The notes beneath the pieces are model-generated. The model made no database searches, had not been told where the DNA came from, and was given only the letters and a program-made list of their open reading frames with translations. The position numbers and the translations under genes were made by a program. DNA of 38,063 nt from a virus: IMG/VR virus record IMGVR_UViG_3300025000_000243, positions 1-38,063 of that record; one strand, given 5' to 3'. Below, piece after piece: positions 30,786-37,412 of the stretch. Each line of letters starts with the position of its first letter. Within the stretch, counting starts at the first letter, position 1.

Positions 30786-31303
30786 GGTTTTATTAAAAGT
30801 TTACATTCCGCTACCGCTTGCTTTCGTTCCATAAATCTACCAGACTTTCTTTTTAGTTCTATGTATCCGTCTGCTCCGAGCATTTGTATCATAAAATCAG
30901 TATAGCCTTCTTTCGGTCCTTCCCATTCGGCGTGGCACGCTCCACAAAGAGTAATGCAATTTATCGGGCAGTAACGGGTGATTGAAATTGCCCGTTTGTG
31001 ATAGTGCGAACACGTTAGTCCTTCGGTAGTGTGGCAGCGTAAACACTTACCATCTCTTTCCCGTATCCACTTAGAGAAATAGTTGTCTGCGGTAGTGGTA
31101 GACCATTGACCGTTTCTGCGGCGTTTTGCGGCTGCTTTGGTGCGTTTGCGTGTTTGGATAGCTTCGGGGCTTTTAAAGGGCTTAGAATTGATTTTAGAGC
31201 GTTTTAGAGTGGTTCTAGGCTTGAGCTTATCCTTCTCACGCTTAATAGCTTGTTTTTCGCGTACTTCTTCAATTGTCTTGGGCTTAAATCCGCTACGCTT
31301 CAT
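30782..31303 (-). CDS. ninG: NinG-like recombination protein
   Basis: 173 residues. Lys/Arg-rich N-terminus, then DNYFSKWIRERDGKCLRCHT (C87, C90), SHYHKR (H100) and LCGACHAEWEG (C120, C123). This is the HNH-like zinc fold of lambda NinG (Rap), a Holliday-junction resolvase. With NinB-like and ERF-like proteins on the other operon it would support phage recombination. Start ATG overlaps the upstream gene by 11 bases. Confidence 0.75.
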   Translation of the reverse strand: MKRSGFKPKTIEEVREKQAIKREKDKLKPRTTLKRSKINSKPFKSPEAIQTRKRTKAAAKRRRNGQWSTTTADNYFSKWIRERDGKCLRCHTTEGLTCSHYHKRAISITRYCPINCITLCGACHAEWEGPKEGYTDFMIQMLGADGYIELKRKSGRFMERKQAVAECKLLIKP

Positions 31304-31478
31304 AGTTATTTTTATGCCAGTCGAGAAAAGCAGTCAAGTGGTTTTGACTCAACCAATCACACTCGATGGATTCTGGTGTATCGAACAGCGGACGGTCAAG
31401 TGATTCGTTGTATTTTACCCACGCTTGAAACTGAGGGCTAGATACTACGGTTTGATAGTAAGATGGGTTATTGCTCAT
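31293..31478 (-). CDS. small hypothetical protein
   Basis: 61 residues, aromatic-rich (SYYQTVVSSPQFQAWVKYNE, then NHLTAFLDWHKNNYEA). An extended -10 box lies seven bases before the ATG, so this gene starts a near-leaderless transcript that includes ninG. Function unknown. Confidence 0.6.
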   Translation of the reverse strand: MSNNPSYYQTVVSSPQFQAWVKYNESLDRPLFDTPESIECDWLSQNHLTAFLDWHKNNYEA

Positions 31479-31485
31479 GCTTTTA

Positions 31486-31494
31486 ATTATACCA
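31486..31494 (-). promoter_or_regulatory. extended -10 promoter upstream of ninG region
   Basis: Minus-strand TGG-TATAAT seven bases before the ATG at 31478. Confidence 0.5.
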
Positions 31495-31500
31495 CTTGTT

Positions 31501-31770
31501 TTACTTAAAAGGGTTTGGAATAACTCTTCGTGAAATAATACATCCTTTGGGTATTCGTTGGATGTGCGACACAGCGTCTTGTTTAGAAATCATACTGGCA
31601 ATAGTTATCATTTCTTTATTTTCGTGAATTACCCAACCTAGATTACAAACCATAAAGTCAGTATCTGCAATAAAGTTATCTATCCCGCTTTCATCCATCC
31701 AACCGTTGGTTGCTGGATTAAAGGCATCACGCCAAATTATTGCCTCTGCTTTATTGGTTTTGTATTTCAT
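31501..31770 (-). CDS. hypothetical protein with GW-type segments
   Basis: 89 residues from ATG 31770, chosen because a longer frame would overlap the upstream gene. Pattern AIIWRDAFNPATNGWMDESG then NLGWVIHENKEMITIASMIS and RIPKGCIISRR resembles a common small phage protein in which W-x-D-A-x-x-x-x-G-W and I-P-K-G-C are conserved. Function unknown. Confidence 0.6.
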   Translation of the reverse strand: MKYKTNKAEAIIWRDAFNPATNGWMDESGIDNFIADTDFMVCNLGWVIHENKEMITIASMISKQDAVSHIQRIPKGCIISRRVIPNPFK

Positions 31771-31780
31771 ACTTGTTTTA

Positions 31781-31966
31781 TTACTGTACTTTGGGGTTAG
31801 TAAAATTCTCATCTATCCAATCTAATATAATTTGAATCATTGTTGCGCTTGCCACTGTAGTATGCGCGAACACATCGGGGGCTGTGTCTAAAGCCTCTCT
31901 AAGCTCTTGTCGAGAATCCACAAATTCTTTAAATCTTTTTTGAATTTCTTCGCTTGGCTTACTCAT
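31781..31966 (-). CDS. small helical hypothetical protein
   Basis: 61 residues, wholly helical (EEIQKRFKEFVDSRQELREA). Same operon, 10-17 base gaps on both sides. No family recognised. Confidence 0.5.
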   Translation of the reverse strand: MSKPSEEIQKRFKEFVDSRQELREALDTAPDVFAHTTVASATMIQIILDWIDENFTNPKVQ

Positions 31967-31982
31967 GTTACTTGCTTATTTG

Positions 31983-32318
31983 TTAAATTTGTCTACCAAT
32001 TATTTTCCAACCTTCTGTCTCCATAGCTTTGAAAGACATAATTTCGCTTGCAAAACAGCCTTCATTGTCGATTGGTTCTACTACGCATGAGTTCGTAAAA
32101 GTATCTATAACTGCGTATGTGCATCCAGCGTCACACATTAGGATTGCTCCAATAAAGTACTTAGTCTTTTCGGTGGTAGGCTCGTTTACAGCTTCTACCT
32201 GTTCGTTTGTTGGCTCAACCACTTCTACTACCTCGCTTGGTGGTGTCGGATAATCAATTTCTACATCTTCACCATAATCTTTCTTGAACTTCTTTTTGAA
32301 TGTTTTATATTCTTCCAT
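31983..32318 (-). CDS. hypothetical protein with acidic linker
   Basis: 111 residues. A basic N-terminus (EEYKTFKKKFKKDYGEDVEI), a Val/Glu/Pro-rich linker (about 25-55), and a C-terminal beta domain (YFIGAILMCDAGCTYAVIDT). Upstream, minus-strand TGC-TACACT (32348-32356) could be an extended -10 promoter. Function unknown. Confidence 0.55.
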   Translation of the reverse strand: MEEYKTFKKKFKKDYGEDVEIDYPTPPSEVVEVVEPTNEQVEAVNEPTTEKTKYFIGAILMCDAGCTYAVIDTFTNSCVVEPIDNEGCFASEIMSFKAMETEGWKIIGRQI

Positions 32319-32367
32319 ATTGCTGTTATTACTTATTAACTGTTCTTAGTGTAGCACTCTCTTTGGT

Positions 32368-32559
32368 TTAGGTTTTAGGGTTATCAACACATTTAATCTC
32401 TAAGGCGCGCTCCCAATTCTTTTTGGCTATGTTGGCTGGATTGATACAAACATCTTTTAGATAGTCAGTAACCTTTTGTACATACTCGTTTTTTGTAAGC
32501 CCAAAAAAGTTATTGTCTACAATGTCTTGCGGTGTTGAGTTGTAAATTGTCTTTTTCAT
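32368..32559 (-). CDS. small hypothetical protein
   Basis: 63 residues, mixed helix (DNNFFGLTKNEYVQKVTDYL). Same direction as neighbours, no domain recognised. Confidence 0.5.
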   Translation of the reverse strand: MKKTIYNSTPQDIVDNNFFGLTKNEYVQKVTDYLKDVCINPANIAKKNWERALEIKCVDNPKT

Positions 32560-32589
32560 AATCTAATATTTAAGTCTGTTAGTGGTGGG

Positions 32590-33135
32590 TTACTTTACCG
32601 AGTACATCAAATCTGTTCGTATCATTTCTTCTGCTAGCCGCAACATCGCTTTTGGTATCACGTTTTGAATTGGCGACATGTTTTCTACTGAGGCTTGCGG
32701 TAAATGTTTTGCAATTAAGTCGCGATATACTTTTGGGTTTGCATAAATACAGTTCGGATTTTCAGTAAAATAGGCAAGTTGTCGCTCTTTGATTTTTTGT
32801 TTTACTTCTTCTGGCATTTCGAGTTTTGTGTGTGAAGCCCAAATCATTTTAGGAATACGGATAATTCCCGCTCGTTGTTCAATCGGTAAAGCCAACATCT
32901 TTTTTCTAAACTCGGTATATTCTTTTTCTACCTGAGTGTTTATTTGAGGAGCTGCCTCAGCTTCGCTCTTTTCTACCTTAGTAATTTGTTTTATATCGCC
33001 AGTGTAAAAAGCGGTGTTTCCAATTACCATCTTGGCTTTTTTATCAGCTACCCACGTTTCCATTACTACTTTACCTTTGGTGTCGTCTATGAAGAGGGGT
33101 TCGTTACCCATTCCTTTAAATATTATTTTATACAT
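32590..33135 (-). CDS. hypothetical protein next to replication initiator
   Basis: 181 residues. The N-terminal 55 residues form beta strands (IIFKGMGNEPLFIDDTKGKV, then GNTAFYTGDIKQITKV), resembling small phage domains that precede variable helices. The C-terminal part is helical with EEVKQKIKERQLAYFTENPN. It starts one base after the initiator stop, so a role in replication is plausible but unproven. Confidence 0.6.
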   Translation of the reverse strand: MYKIIFKGMGNEPLFIDDTKGKVVMETWVADKKAKMVIGNTAFYTGDIKQITKVEKSEAEAAPQINTQVEKEYTEFRKKMLALPIEQRAGIIRIPKMIWASHTKLEMPEEVKQKIKERQLAYFTENPNCIYANPKVYRDLIAKHLPQASVENMSPIQNVIPKAMLRLAEEMIRTDLMYSVK

Positions 33136-33136
33136 G

Positions 33137-33838
33137 TTAGAGAATTATTGTTTTTACTTTATCTTCAGTTACTTCATCTTCCCATCTTTTACCATTAAGC
33201 CAAGTGGCAAGGTGTGGAATAAATTGCCCGTTGTCTTTTGACCACTGTTCGCTGTTCTTTTGTTTTTCGATAGCTTGCAAAACTACAGCAAGTGACGGTT
33301 TGTGTTTTTGCCACGCTTTCTCTGCGCTACCCTTCCCAACCTTCTTTGGGTAAGCAGACCACACGACTACAAAATCGTCACTTTTAGATACAGGTTTTTT
33401 TTCTACTTCCTTATCCTTTACCTGTTCCTTTACCTTACCCTTATCCTTGTACCCTATCAATAGGGTATCCATAGGGTATCCATACCCTATAAAAGTATCT
33501 AGTATTTCCAACGGTATTTGTTTAATTTCATTAGAAATAGCTTTTACCATAGTTGTCTTGTTGTAATTCTGGTGTTTAGGGTAATTTAAGACACAAAGCC
33601 AGCCGTCCTGATATGATATTTTTTTGTCTTTTTCTAGTCTTTTTAGGATTTTCGGCAGCATATCTTTATCTATTCCTGTCTCAAGAGCCATCGCTTTTAG
33701 AGAAACTTCATAGATACCACAGATAGAAATTCTGTGAGTGGTGATAGCATAAAGAAAAATCAACTTCTCGATAGGGTCAAGGTCTGATACATACGTGTCT
33801 TCCCAGAAACGTGTGTTGAACATCGTTTTTTTACTCAT
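33137..33838 (-). CDS. replication initiator / replisome organiser
   Basis: 233 residues from ATG 33838. A TTG start 60 bases upstream lies inside a hairpin and is less likely. N-terminal winged-helix domain (TRFWEDTYVSDLDPIEKLIF, then GIYEVSLKAMALETGIDKDM), a Lys/Val-rich linker, and a C-terminal domain VVVWSAYPKKVGKGSAEKAW with FIPHLATWLNGKRWEDE, the tail typical of phage replisome organisers (lambda O-type). The linker DNA contains iteron-like repeats, as lambda's origin does inside O. Expected to bind the origin and load the host helicase; no phage helicase is visible. Confidence 0.8.
   Translation of the reverse strand: MSKKTMFNTRFWEDTYVSDLDPIEKLIFLYAITTHRISICGIYEVSLKAMALETGIDKDMLPKILKRLEKDKKISYQDGWLCVLNYPKHQNYNKTTMVKAISNEIKQIPLEILDTFIGYGYPMDTLLIGYKDKGKVKEQVKDKEVEKKPVSKSDDFVVVWSAYPKKVGKGSAEKAWQKHKPSLAVVLQAIEKQKNSEQWSKDNGQFIPHLATWLNGKRWEDEVTEDKVKTIIL
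33450..33490. repeat. iteron-like repeats, candidate replication origin
   Basis: Four copies of the 8-mer ATAGGGTA (or its complement TACCCTAT): complement at 33450-33457, direct at 33460-33467 and 33471-33478, complement at 33483-33490, spaced 10-12 bases (about one helical turn). They lie within the initiator gene and beside a strand-biased pyrimidine stretch (33405-33448). A fifth copy lies at the gene's promoter (33998-34005). Confidence 0.6.
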
Positions 33839-33874
33839 CTTATTTGGTACTAAAAAATCCGCAATGTTGAGGGC

Positions 33875-33919
33875 GGGAGTAAAGACAGGCTCTCTCAACC
33901 TGTTGGGGAATTTACTCCC
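33875..33919 (-). promoter_or_regulatory. two-part hairpin in leader of initiator gene
   Basis: On the minus strand GGGAGTAAA (33911-33919 as transcribed) pairs perfectly with TTTACTCCC (33875-33883), enclosing ACAGG / CCTGT with a 9-base loop. It is in the leader of about 160 bases, 37 bases before the initiator ATG. No U-run follows. Confidence 0.5.
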
Positions 33920-33997
33920 CTCCCTCCCTCAACGCTACGGACTTATTTTTATTGAGAGAGAATTGATAACATAATAGGTTTAACTTTACAACCCTAC

Positions 33998-34015
33998 TAC
34001 CCTATTATTATATCA
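33998..34015 (-). promoter_or_regulatory. promoter of initiator operon with iteron at the start site
   Basis: Minus-strand TGA-TATAAT (box 34007-34012) with a TACCCTAT copy (33998-34005) just downstream, at the expected start site. Initiator binding there would block transcription, i.e. autoregulation. A second weaker box (TTGTAA-17-TATCAA) lies downstream. The remaining stretch to 34105 holds repeated TCTTCAC (two copies, 11 bases apart) and no gene. Confidence 0.5.
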
Positions 34016-34105
34016 CCTCTTCACAATTTCTTCACGTCAAAACCTCTCAGTCACCTGTTAATAACTCAGCCGTCCTAAGTCTATAAATGTGACAGACTTC
34101 TATAC

Positions 34106-34434
34106 CCGTTGCTGGGGTCGGTGTTATTAAGCTACGTGTTGTCCCTCTACTCCTCTTTTAACTCGGTCTTTGGTTCGTTCCTCAAGCCACATAAGAGCCT
34201 CTTGCATTTTAGTAATAGCTACCGAATTTTCACGGCAACCAAAACGAGAGTTTAGGTCTTGCAGTCTAGCGATAGAAACAGACAGCATTTCTTCTAGAGT
34301 TGTTCCGCTAATCTCACTACCGTCTTCGTTTTTTTCATAGAAAACCACTTCTTGTAAAGCTCCAGTGGGTTGAAACGGTTGCAGTTGGTAAGTGTTCATA
34401 TTTTATTATTCTGATTACTTAACCCCAGCAACGG
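34106..34434. repeat. 13-bp inverted repeat bracketing the Acb2/Tad1-like gene
   Basis: CCGTTGCTGGGGT at 34106-34118 and its exact complement ACCCCAGCAACGG at 34422-34434, flanking the gene. In its transcript the leader and the trailer could pair. Alternatively they are protein binding sites or borders of a movable segment. Confidence 0.75.
34127..34399 (-). CDS. candidate Acb2/Tad1-type cyclic-nucleotide sponge
   Basis: 90 residues. A short beta/linker N-terminus is followed by LEEMLSVSIARLQDLNSRFG and CRENSVAITKMQEALMWLEE-R-T-K-D-R-x-x-R-G-V-E-G (residues 35-86). The pattern of L-N-x-R-F/P, C-R-E-x-x-x-A-I-T-K-x-x-E-A-L-x-W-L and R-T-x-D-R is that of the phage helical-hairpin proteins grouped with Acb2 and Tad1, which sequester cyclic nucleotides of CBASS and Thoeris. 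It is a single gene with its own promoter and a 13-bp inverted repeat at both ends. Anti-defence function is inferred from family resemblance. Confidence 0.65.
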   Translation of the reverse strand: MNTYQLQPFQPTGALQEVVFYEKNEDGSEISGTTLEEMLSVSIARLQDLNSRFGCRENSVAITKMQEALMWLEERTKDRVKRGVEGQHVA

Positions 34435-34450
34435 AGATATAAGTGTTGTT

Positions 34451-34456
34451 ATTATA
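34451..34456 (-). promoter_or_regulatory. -10 box of the Acb2/Tad1-like gene
   Basis: TATAAT on the minus strand, predicted start about 34444, placing the right arm of the 13-bp repeat inside the leader. No clear -35. Confidence 0.45.
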
Positions 34457-34492
34457 CACTATTTCACTATCCCCAACTACTTACTTTACTGC

Positions 34493-34521
34493 TTGCAATC
34501 CCACTAGCATTGTGCTAGTAT
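34493..34521 (+). promoter_or_regulatory. early rightward promoter with embedded operator
   Basis: TTGCAA (34493-34498), 17-base spacer, TAGTAT (34516-34521), preceded by TGC (extended). A perfect palindrome ACTAGCA-TTG-TGCTAGT (34503-34519) fills the spacer and enters the -10 box, so a bound repressor would block it. Controls the operon starting at 34553. Confidence 0.65.
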
Positions 34522-34552
34522 ATAGGAGTTACAAGATATAAGCATATAAAGT

Positions 34553-34690
34553 ATGGACTGGACAAAAAGTGTTGTGGTGGAAATCGCAACAGGAGAACGT
34601 GAACAAGAAACAGAAGAAGAAATGATAGAGAGATTACAGAGAGAGGAGGATAGAGCAGACTGGGCTTATGATGAATCAATAAATAATTAA
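34553..34690 (+). CDS. small acidic protein, first early gene
   Basis: 45 residues with a strongly acidic coiled segment (EREQETEEEMIERLQREEDR). First gene after the early promoter, with a leader of about 25 bases. Function unknown. Confidence 0.55.
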   Translation: MDWTKSVVVEIATGEREQETEEEMIERLQREEDRADWAYDESINN

Positions 34691-34692
34691 AT

Positions 34693-34881
34693 ATGATTTG
34701 GACACTAGACTACATCAAACAAGAGATGGATGAAGTAGCAGGACAATGGAACGGAGATGAAAGCGGCAAGCAAGAAGAAGACGCACAAATTGCTAAGGAA
34801 GTTTTAGAAAAAGTAGCAGAGATAGAAGAACTTTTAAAGCAATTAGATTATCAAGTTACTAACAATTATAAGCCACTGTAA
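34693..34881 (+). CDS. small acidic helical protein
   Basis: 62 residues, helical and acidic (KQEEDAQIAKEVLEKVAEIE). Two-base gaps on both sides. Function unknown. Confidence 0.55.
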   Translation: MIWTLDYIKQEMDEVAGQWNGDESGKQEEDAQIAKEVLEKVAEIEELLKQLDYQVTNNYKPL

Positions 34882-34882
34882 C

Positions 34883-35062
34883 ATGCTCGGTATAGAACCC
34901 GCACTAGAACCACTGGAGAGAAAAGTCTACAATCAACATTTTGACAACCTGTTGAAAACTGGGCAGCTCAATCCCGAAATTCTAGTACATTGTGATAAGT
35001 ACCAGATGTACGCATTGAACGAAGTAAAAAAGTCTTTAGTAAGATTAGAAAAACAACAATGA
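34883..35062 (+). CDS. small hypothetical early protein
   Basis: 59 residues (MLGIEPALEPLERKVYNQHF and onward), helical, ATGA overlap with the annealing-protein gene, so translationally coupled to it. Function unknown. Confidence 0.55.
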   Translation: MLGIEPALEPLERKVYNQHFDNLLKTGQLNPEILVHCDKYQMYALNEVKKSLVRLEKQQ

Positions 35063-35520
35063 ACTTATACGAAAAATTAGACAAAGCCCGCGAGCTTGTC
35101 CGAACCACAAAGCACAAAAAAGCAGGAACCAACACGTACAGTAAATACGATTACTTCACCCCAGAGCAAGTAGAGCTGATTGTGGCAGAAGTTTGTAAAG
35201 AAACGAAGATGCTACCTATCTGTTCACTTAGGAGAAACGAGTACGGACTGTTTCAAGAATTGTCTCTTATTAACTTAGAGGACATCAAAGAGACACCACT
35301 AGTCTTTGAACTCGCAACTGTAAAGGGTGAACTAAAAGCCACTAATGAGACACAACAAATGGGAGGAACAGATACTTACTCAGAGCGTTATCTCAAGATG
35401 AAAGTTTTTCAGATTAAAGACAACAATCTTGACTTTGACGCACATGACAATAGTAAAAAGACAAACGCAAAAAGTGTGCCGTTAGCAGAGGAAGACGATG
35501 GGGATATTAGTTTCGATTAA
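35059..35520 (+). CDS. ERF-like single-strand annealing protein
   Basis: 153 residues. N-terminus NLYEKLDKARELVRTTKHKK, then SKYDYFTPEQVELIVAEVCK, and the central MGGTDTYSERYLKMKVFQIK plus DFDAHD. The Y-x-x-R-Y-x-L/M-K/M motif after a G-S/T-x-x-T-Y and the following D-x-D resemble ERF/DUF1071 annealing proteins. It would anneal strands during recombination; the acidic tail (AEEDDGDISFD) resembles single-strand-binding protein interaction tails. Confidence 0.65.
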   Translation: MNLYEKLDKARELVRTTKHKKAGTNTYSKYDYFTPEQVELIVAEVCKETKMLPICSLRRNEYGLFQELSLINLEDIKETPLVFELATVKGELKATNETQQMGGTDTYSERYLKMKVFQIKDNNLDFDAHDNSKKTNAKSVPLAEEDDGDISFD

Positions 35521-35531
35521 ATAAAATAATT

Positions 35532-35966
35532 ATGTCAGAACAAAAAGAGAGTGTACTAGTAGACGGGATGTTTTTTAAGAAGCCCATTGAAACCGCGCCC
35601 GACTTCGTGAAGGGTCACGTATCAATTAAAGCTAAAGAGCTTATCGCTTTTATTGAAAAGCATCAAAAAGCTGACGGCTGGGTAAATGTTGACCTTTTAA
35701 AGAGTAAAGACGGCTCAAAGCTGTATTTTAAGCTGAATAAGTGGGAACCGCCAAAGAAAGACGAGGCTATTACGCCCGAAGATGTACCTTTTAACTCAGA
35801 GCAGTCTGCCTCTCTAAACCAGACATACATCTTTATTCGTGAAGTTAAAAAGTGGGGTGTAGAAGCTGGAGACTATTACAGTCCAGAACGTCACAGAGTA
35901 CAAGGTGGAACACAAAGGTTGCTAGACGAAAAAGTAATAGAACCAGAAAACACTAATTACGATTAA
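35532..35966 (+). CDS. probable DNA-metabolism accessory protein
   Basis: 144 residues. DGMFFKKPIETAPDFVKGHV then GWVNVDLLKSKDGSKLYFKL (residues about 11-70) form a beta-rich N-terminal part seen in small phage proteins near ERF-like and SSB genes. The C-terminal part is helical. No SD; A/T-rich leader. Assigned only by context. Confidence 0.5.
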   Translation: MSEQKESVLVDGMFFKKPIETAPDFVKGHVSIKAKELIAFIEKHQKADGWVNVDLLKSKDGSKLYFKLNKWEPPKKDEAITPEDVPFNSEQSASLNQTYIFIREVKKWGVEAGDYYSPERHRVQGGTQRLLDEKVIEPENTNYD

Positions 35967-35967
35967 A

Positions 35968-36462
35968 ATGGACTCAAGAGCCAAAACAAAACTACTCCAA
36001 TTCCTAGAAAACGGACAAATTGACTTGGCTATTGGTTTTGTCAAAGCGATAGAGACTACAGGTAAAAATCAAATTAGTGGCAGTCAACGCGGAGCCTTAC
36101 ACCTCTACCTATCTCAAGTAGCCCACGAAGCAAATAATATGGGACTAACTTTACAAGATATGGTCAAGGTAATTAAGAAGTTAGAAATCAGACCGAACAC
36201 TACGAACCTCAAAGAGACTTTTTTGAAGCCGTACATAAAATCAGCGTTTAACTTGGACAGCTCAGAGAAAATGAGTAACCAACAAATCACTGAGGCTTAT
36301 GACGCTCTCAATTTAGTTTTTAGTCATTATTGGCATATTTGTTTGCCGTTTCCTACCGATGAGCAAAAACAACTAGAAAACCTAGGAGGATACAAGAGTC
36401 GAGCAGGTCAAGGAACTGAGGGAGTAGATTATCCAGAATTAACAGATTTGCCAAAGCTATGA
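35968..36462 (+). CDS. NinB/Orf-like recombination mediator
   Basis: 164 residues. SGSQRGALHLYLSQVAHEAN, then KETFLKPYIKSAF, KMSNQQITEAYDALNLVFSH and LPFPTDEQ match the order of conserved segments in lambda NinB (Orf)-type proteins (R-x-A-L-H, W/L-K-E-x-x, L-x-P-F-P-S). Such proteins help load strand-annealing proteins. It starts one base after the previous stop. Confidence 0.65.
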   Translation: MDSRAKTKLLQFLENGQIDLAIGFVKAIETTGKNQISGSQRGALHLYLSQVAHEANNMGLTLQDMVKVIKKLEIRPNTTNLKETFLKPYIKSAFNLDSSEKMSNQQITEAYDALNLVFSHYWHICLPFPTDEQKQLENLGGYKSRAGQGTEGVDYPELTDLPKL

Positions 36463-36614
36463 GCCACACAGGACACAAAGAAGGCTATACAAAGTACAGT
36501 GATGGAATAAAATGCCACAAATTATTTTGTTGGAGACAAGCGGTGTATAAAAAGTTAGTCGTACAGTTCCCAATCATTATCAGATATTTACCAACGTGTG
36601 AAAAGCATAAATAA
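36459..36614 (+). CDS. small Cys/His protein
   Basis: 51 residues with CHKLFCWRQ and a C-terminal CEKHK, basic. ATGA overlap with the NinB-like gene and one base before the next start, which fixes the start of that gene. Possibly a zinc finger. Confidence 0.5.
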   Translation: MSHTGHKEGYTKYSDGIKCHKLFCWRQAVYKKLVVQFPIIIRYLPTCEKHK

Positions 36615-36615
36615 A

Positions 36616-36846
36616 ATGAAACCCCTAACCCCCAGAGAGCAAGAGTGTCTTGATTACATTATCGAGTACAAGAAAGAAACAGGTGAATTGCCTACGCACG
36701 TTTGGCTTGCCCGCAAACTATCACCAAACGAAGACGAGAAAAAGAGTAGACAACTTGCCACATTCCACATTACTAGCCTTAAAAATAAAGGTTATTTGAA
36801 GAGTTCAAGCCGTCACGGAATGTACAACATAGTTGTGGATAACTAA
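36616..36846 (+). CDS. LexA-N-like winged-helix regulator
   Basis: 76 residues. LTPREQECLDYIIEYKKETG, then LPTHVWLARKL, FHITSLKNKGYL: the helix pattern of the LexA N-terminal winged helix. There is no C-terminal serine-peptidase domain, so no self-cleavage. It may bind one of the palindromic operators in this genome (34503-34519 or 36855-36877). Confidence 0.7.
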   Translation: MKPLTPREQECLDYIIEYKKETGELPTHVWLARKLSPNEDEKKSRQLATFHITSLKNKGYLKSSSRHGMYNIVVDN

Positions 36847-36854
36847 GGTTTACT

Positions 36855-36889
36855 TATCCTTGCATTATGATAGGATATAAGAGTATAAG
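36855..36889 (+). promoter_or_regulatory. promoter with palindromic operator
   Basis: TATCCT (36855-36860), 11 bases, AGGATA (36872-36877), an inverted repeat. Overlapping it are TTGCAT (36860-36865) and, after 18 bases, TATAAG (36884-36889). TATAAG recurs three times. It precedes a winged-helix gene. Confidence 0.5.
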
Positions 36890-36904
36890 TATAAGCAATA
36901 AATT

Positions 36905-37102
36905 ATGTACCGCCAAACACAAGGAGCAAAGATAATCGACTACCTAAAGAAAAACAAGTTCATTACGTCACGCACCGCTATTCAGAAGTTCTTTATTACT
37001 AGACTTAGCGCAGTAATTTTTGAACTTAAAGAAGCAGGATTTGAGTTTGACACGAGTGAAAGAGACGAACATGGTTTTACAAAGTATCGATTAATAAAAT
37101 AA
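36905..37102 (+). CDS. small winged-helix (HTH) protein
   Basis: 65 residues: GAKIIDYLKKNKFITSRTAI, then TRLSAVIFELKEAGFEFDTS. It follows the compact phage helix-turn-helix pattern, with a recognition helix containing T-R-L-S and a wing at the C-terminus. Likely a transcriptional regulator of the late part of the early operon; it may bind the operator directly upstream. Confidence 0.65.
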   Translation: MYRQTQGAKIIDYLKKNKFITSRTAIQKFFITRLSAVIFELKEAGFEFDTSERDEHGFTKYRLIK

Positions 37103-37105
37103 TTT

Positions 37106-37246
37106 ATGAAACCAGTTGACTACATGAAGCCAAGTCCATGGAAACGAATTAAAGTAAACAACAAGACAATCAAAACATTATCCAACGGCACCATCATTCC
37201 CTCAGAGTCAAAGATGATGAGATTAGCGTATAAGTCAGGACTATAA
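37106..37246 (+). CDS. small basic hypothetical protein
   Basis: 46 residues, basic (PWKRIKVNNKTIKTLSNGTI). Short gaps (3-6 bases) to neighbours. No domain. Confidence 0.45.
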   Translation: MKPVDYMKPSPWKRIKVNNKTIKTLSNGTIIPSESKMMRLAYKSGL

Positions 37247-37252
37247 AAATAT

Positions 37253-37411
37253 ATGAAAGAATTAATAGTAGTTGTAATGGTCTCAAGCGTTCCGACAATC
37301 TTAGGTTTGGTGCTAGATTTACAAGTGACACCACTAAGTCTAATTTGGCAATCACTGGCCATTTTCTCAATCATAATGTGGCAAACAGAGTCTTATAAGT
37401 CAGGAAGGTAA
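37253..37411 (+). CDS. small membrane protein
   Basis: 52 residues with two hydrophobic helices (LIVVVMVSSVPTILGLVLDL and LSLIWQSLAIFSIIMW). It starts a series of three membrane proteins in the early operon. Role in host membrane takeover or exclusion is conjectural. Confidence 0.5.
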   Translation: MKELIVVVMVSSVPTILGLVLDLQVTPLSLIWQSLAIFSIIMWQTESYKSGR

Positions 37412-37412
37412 T

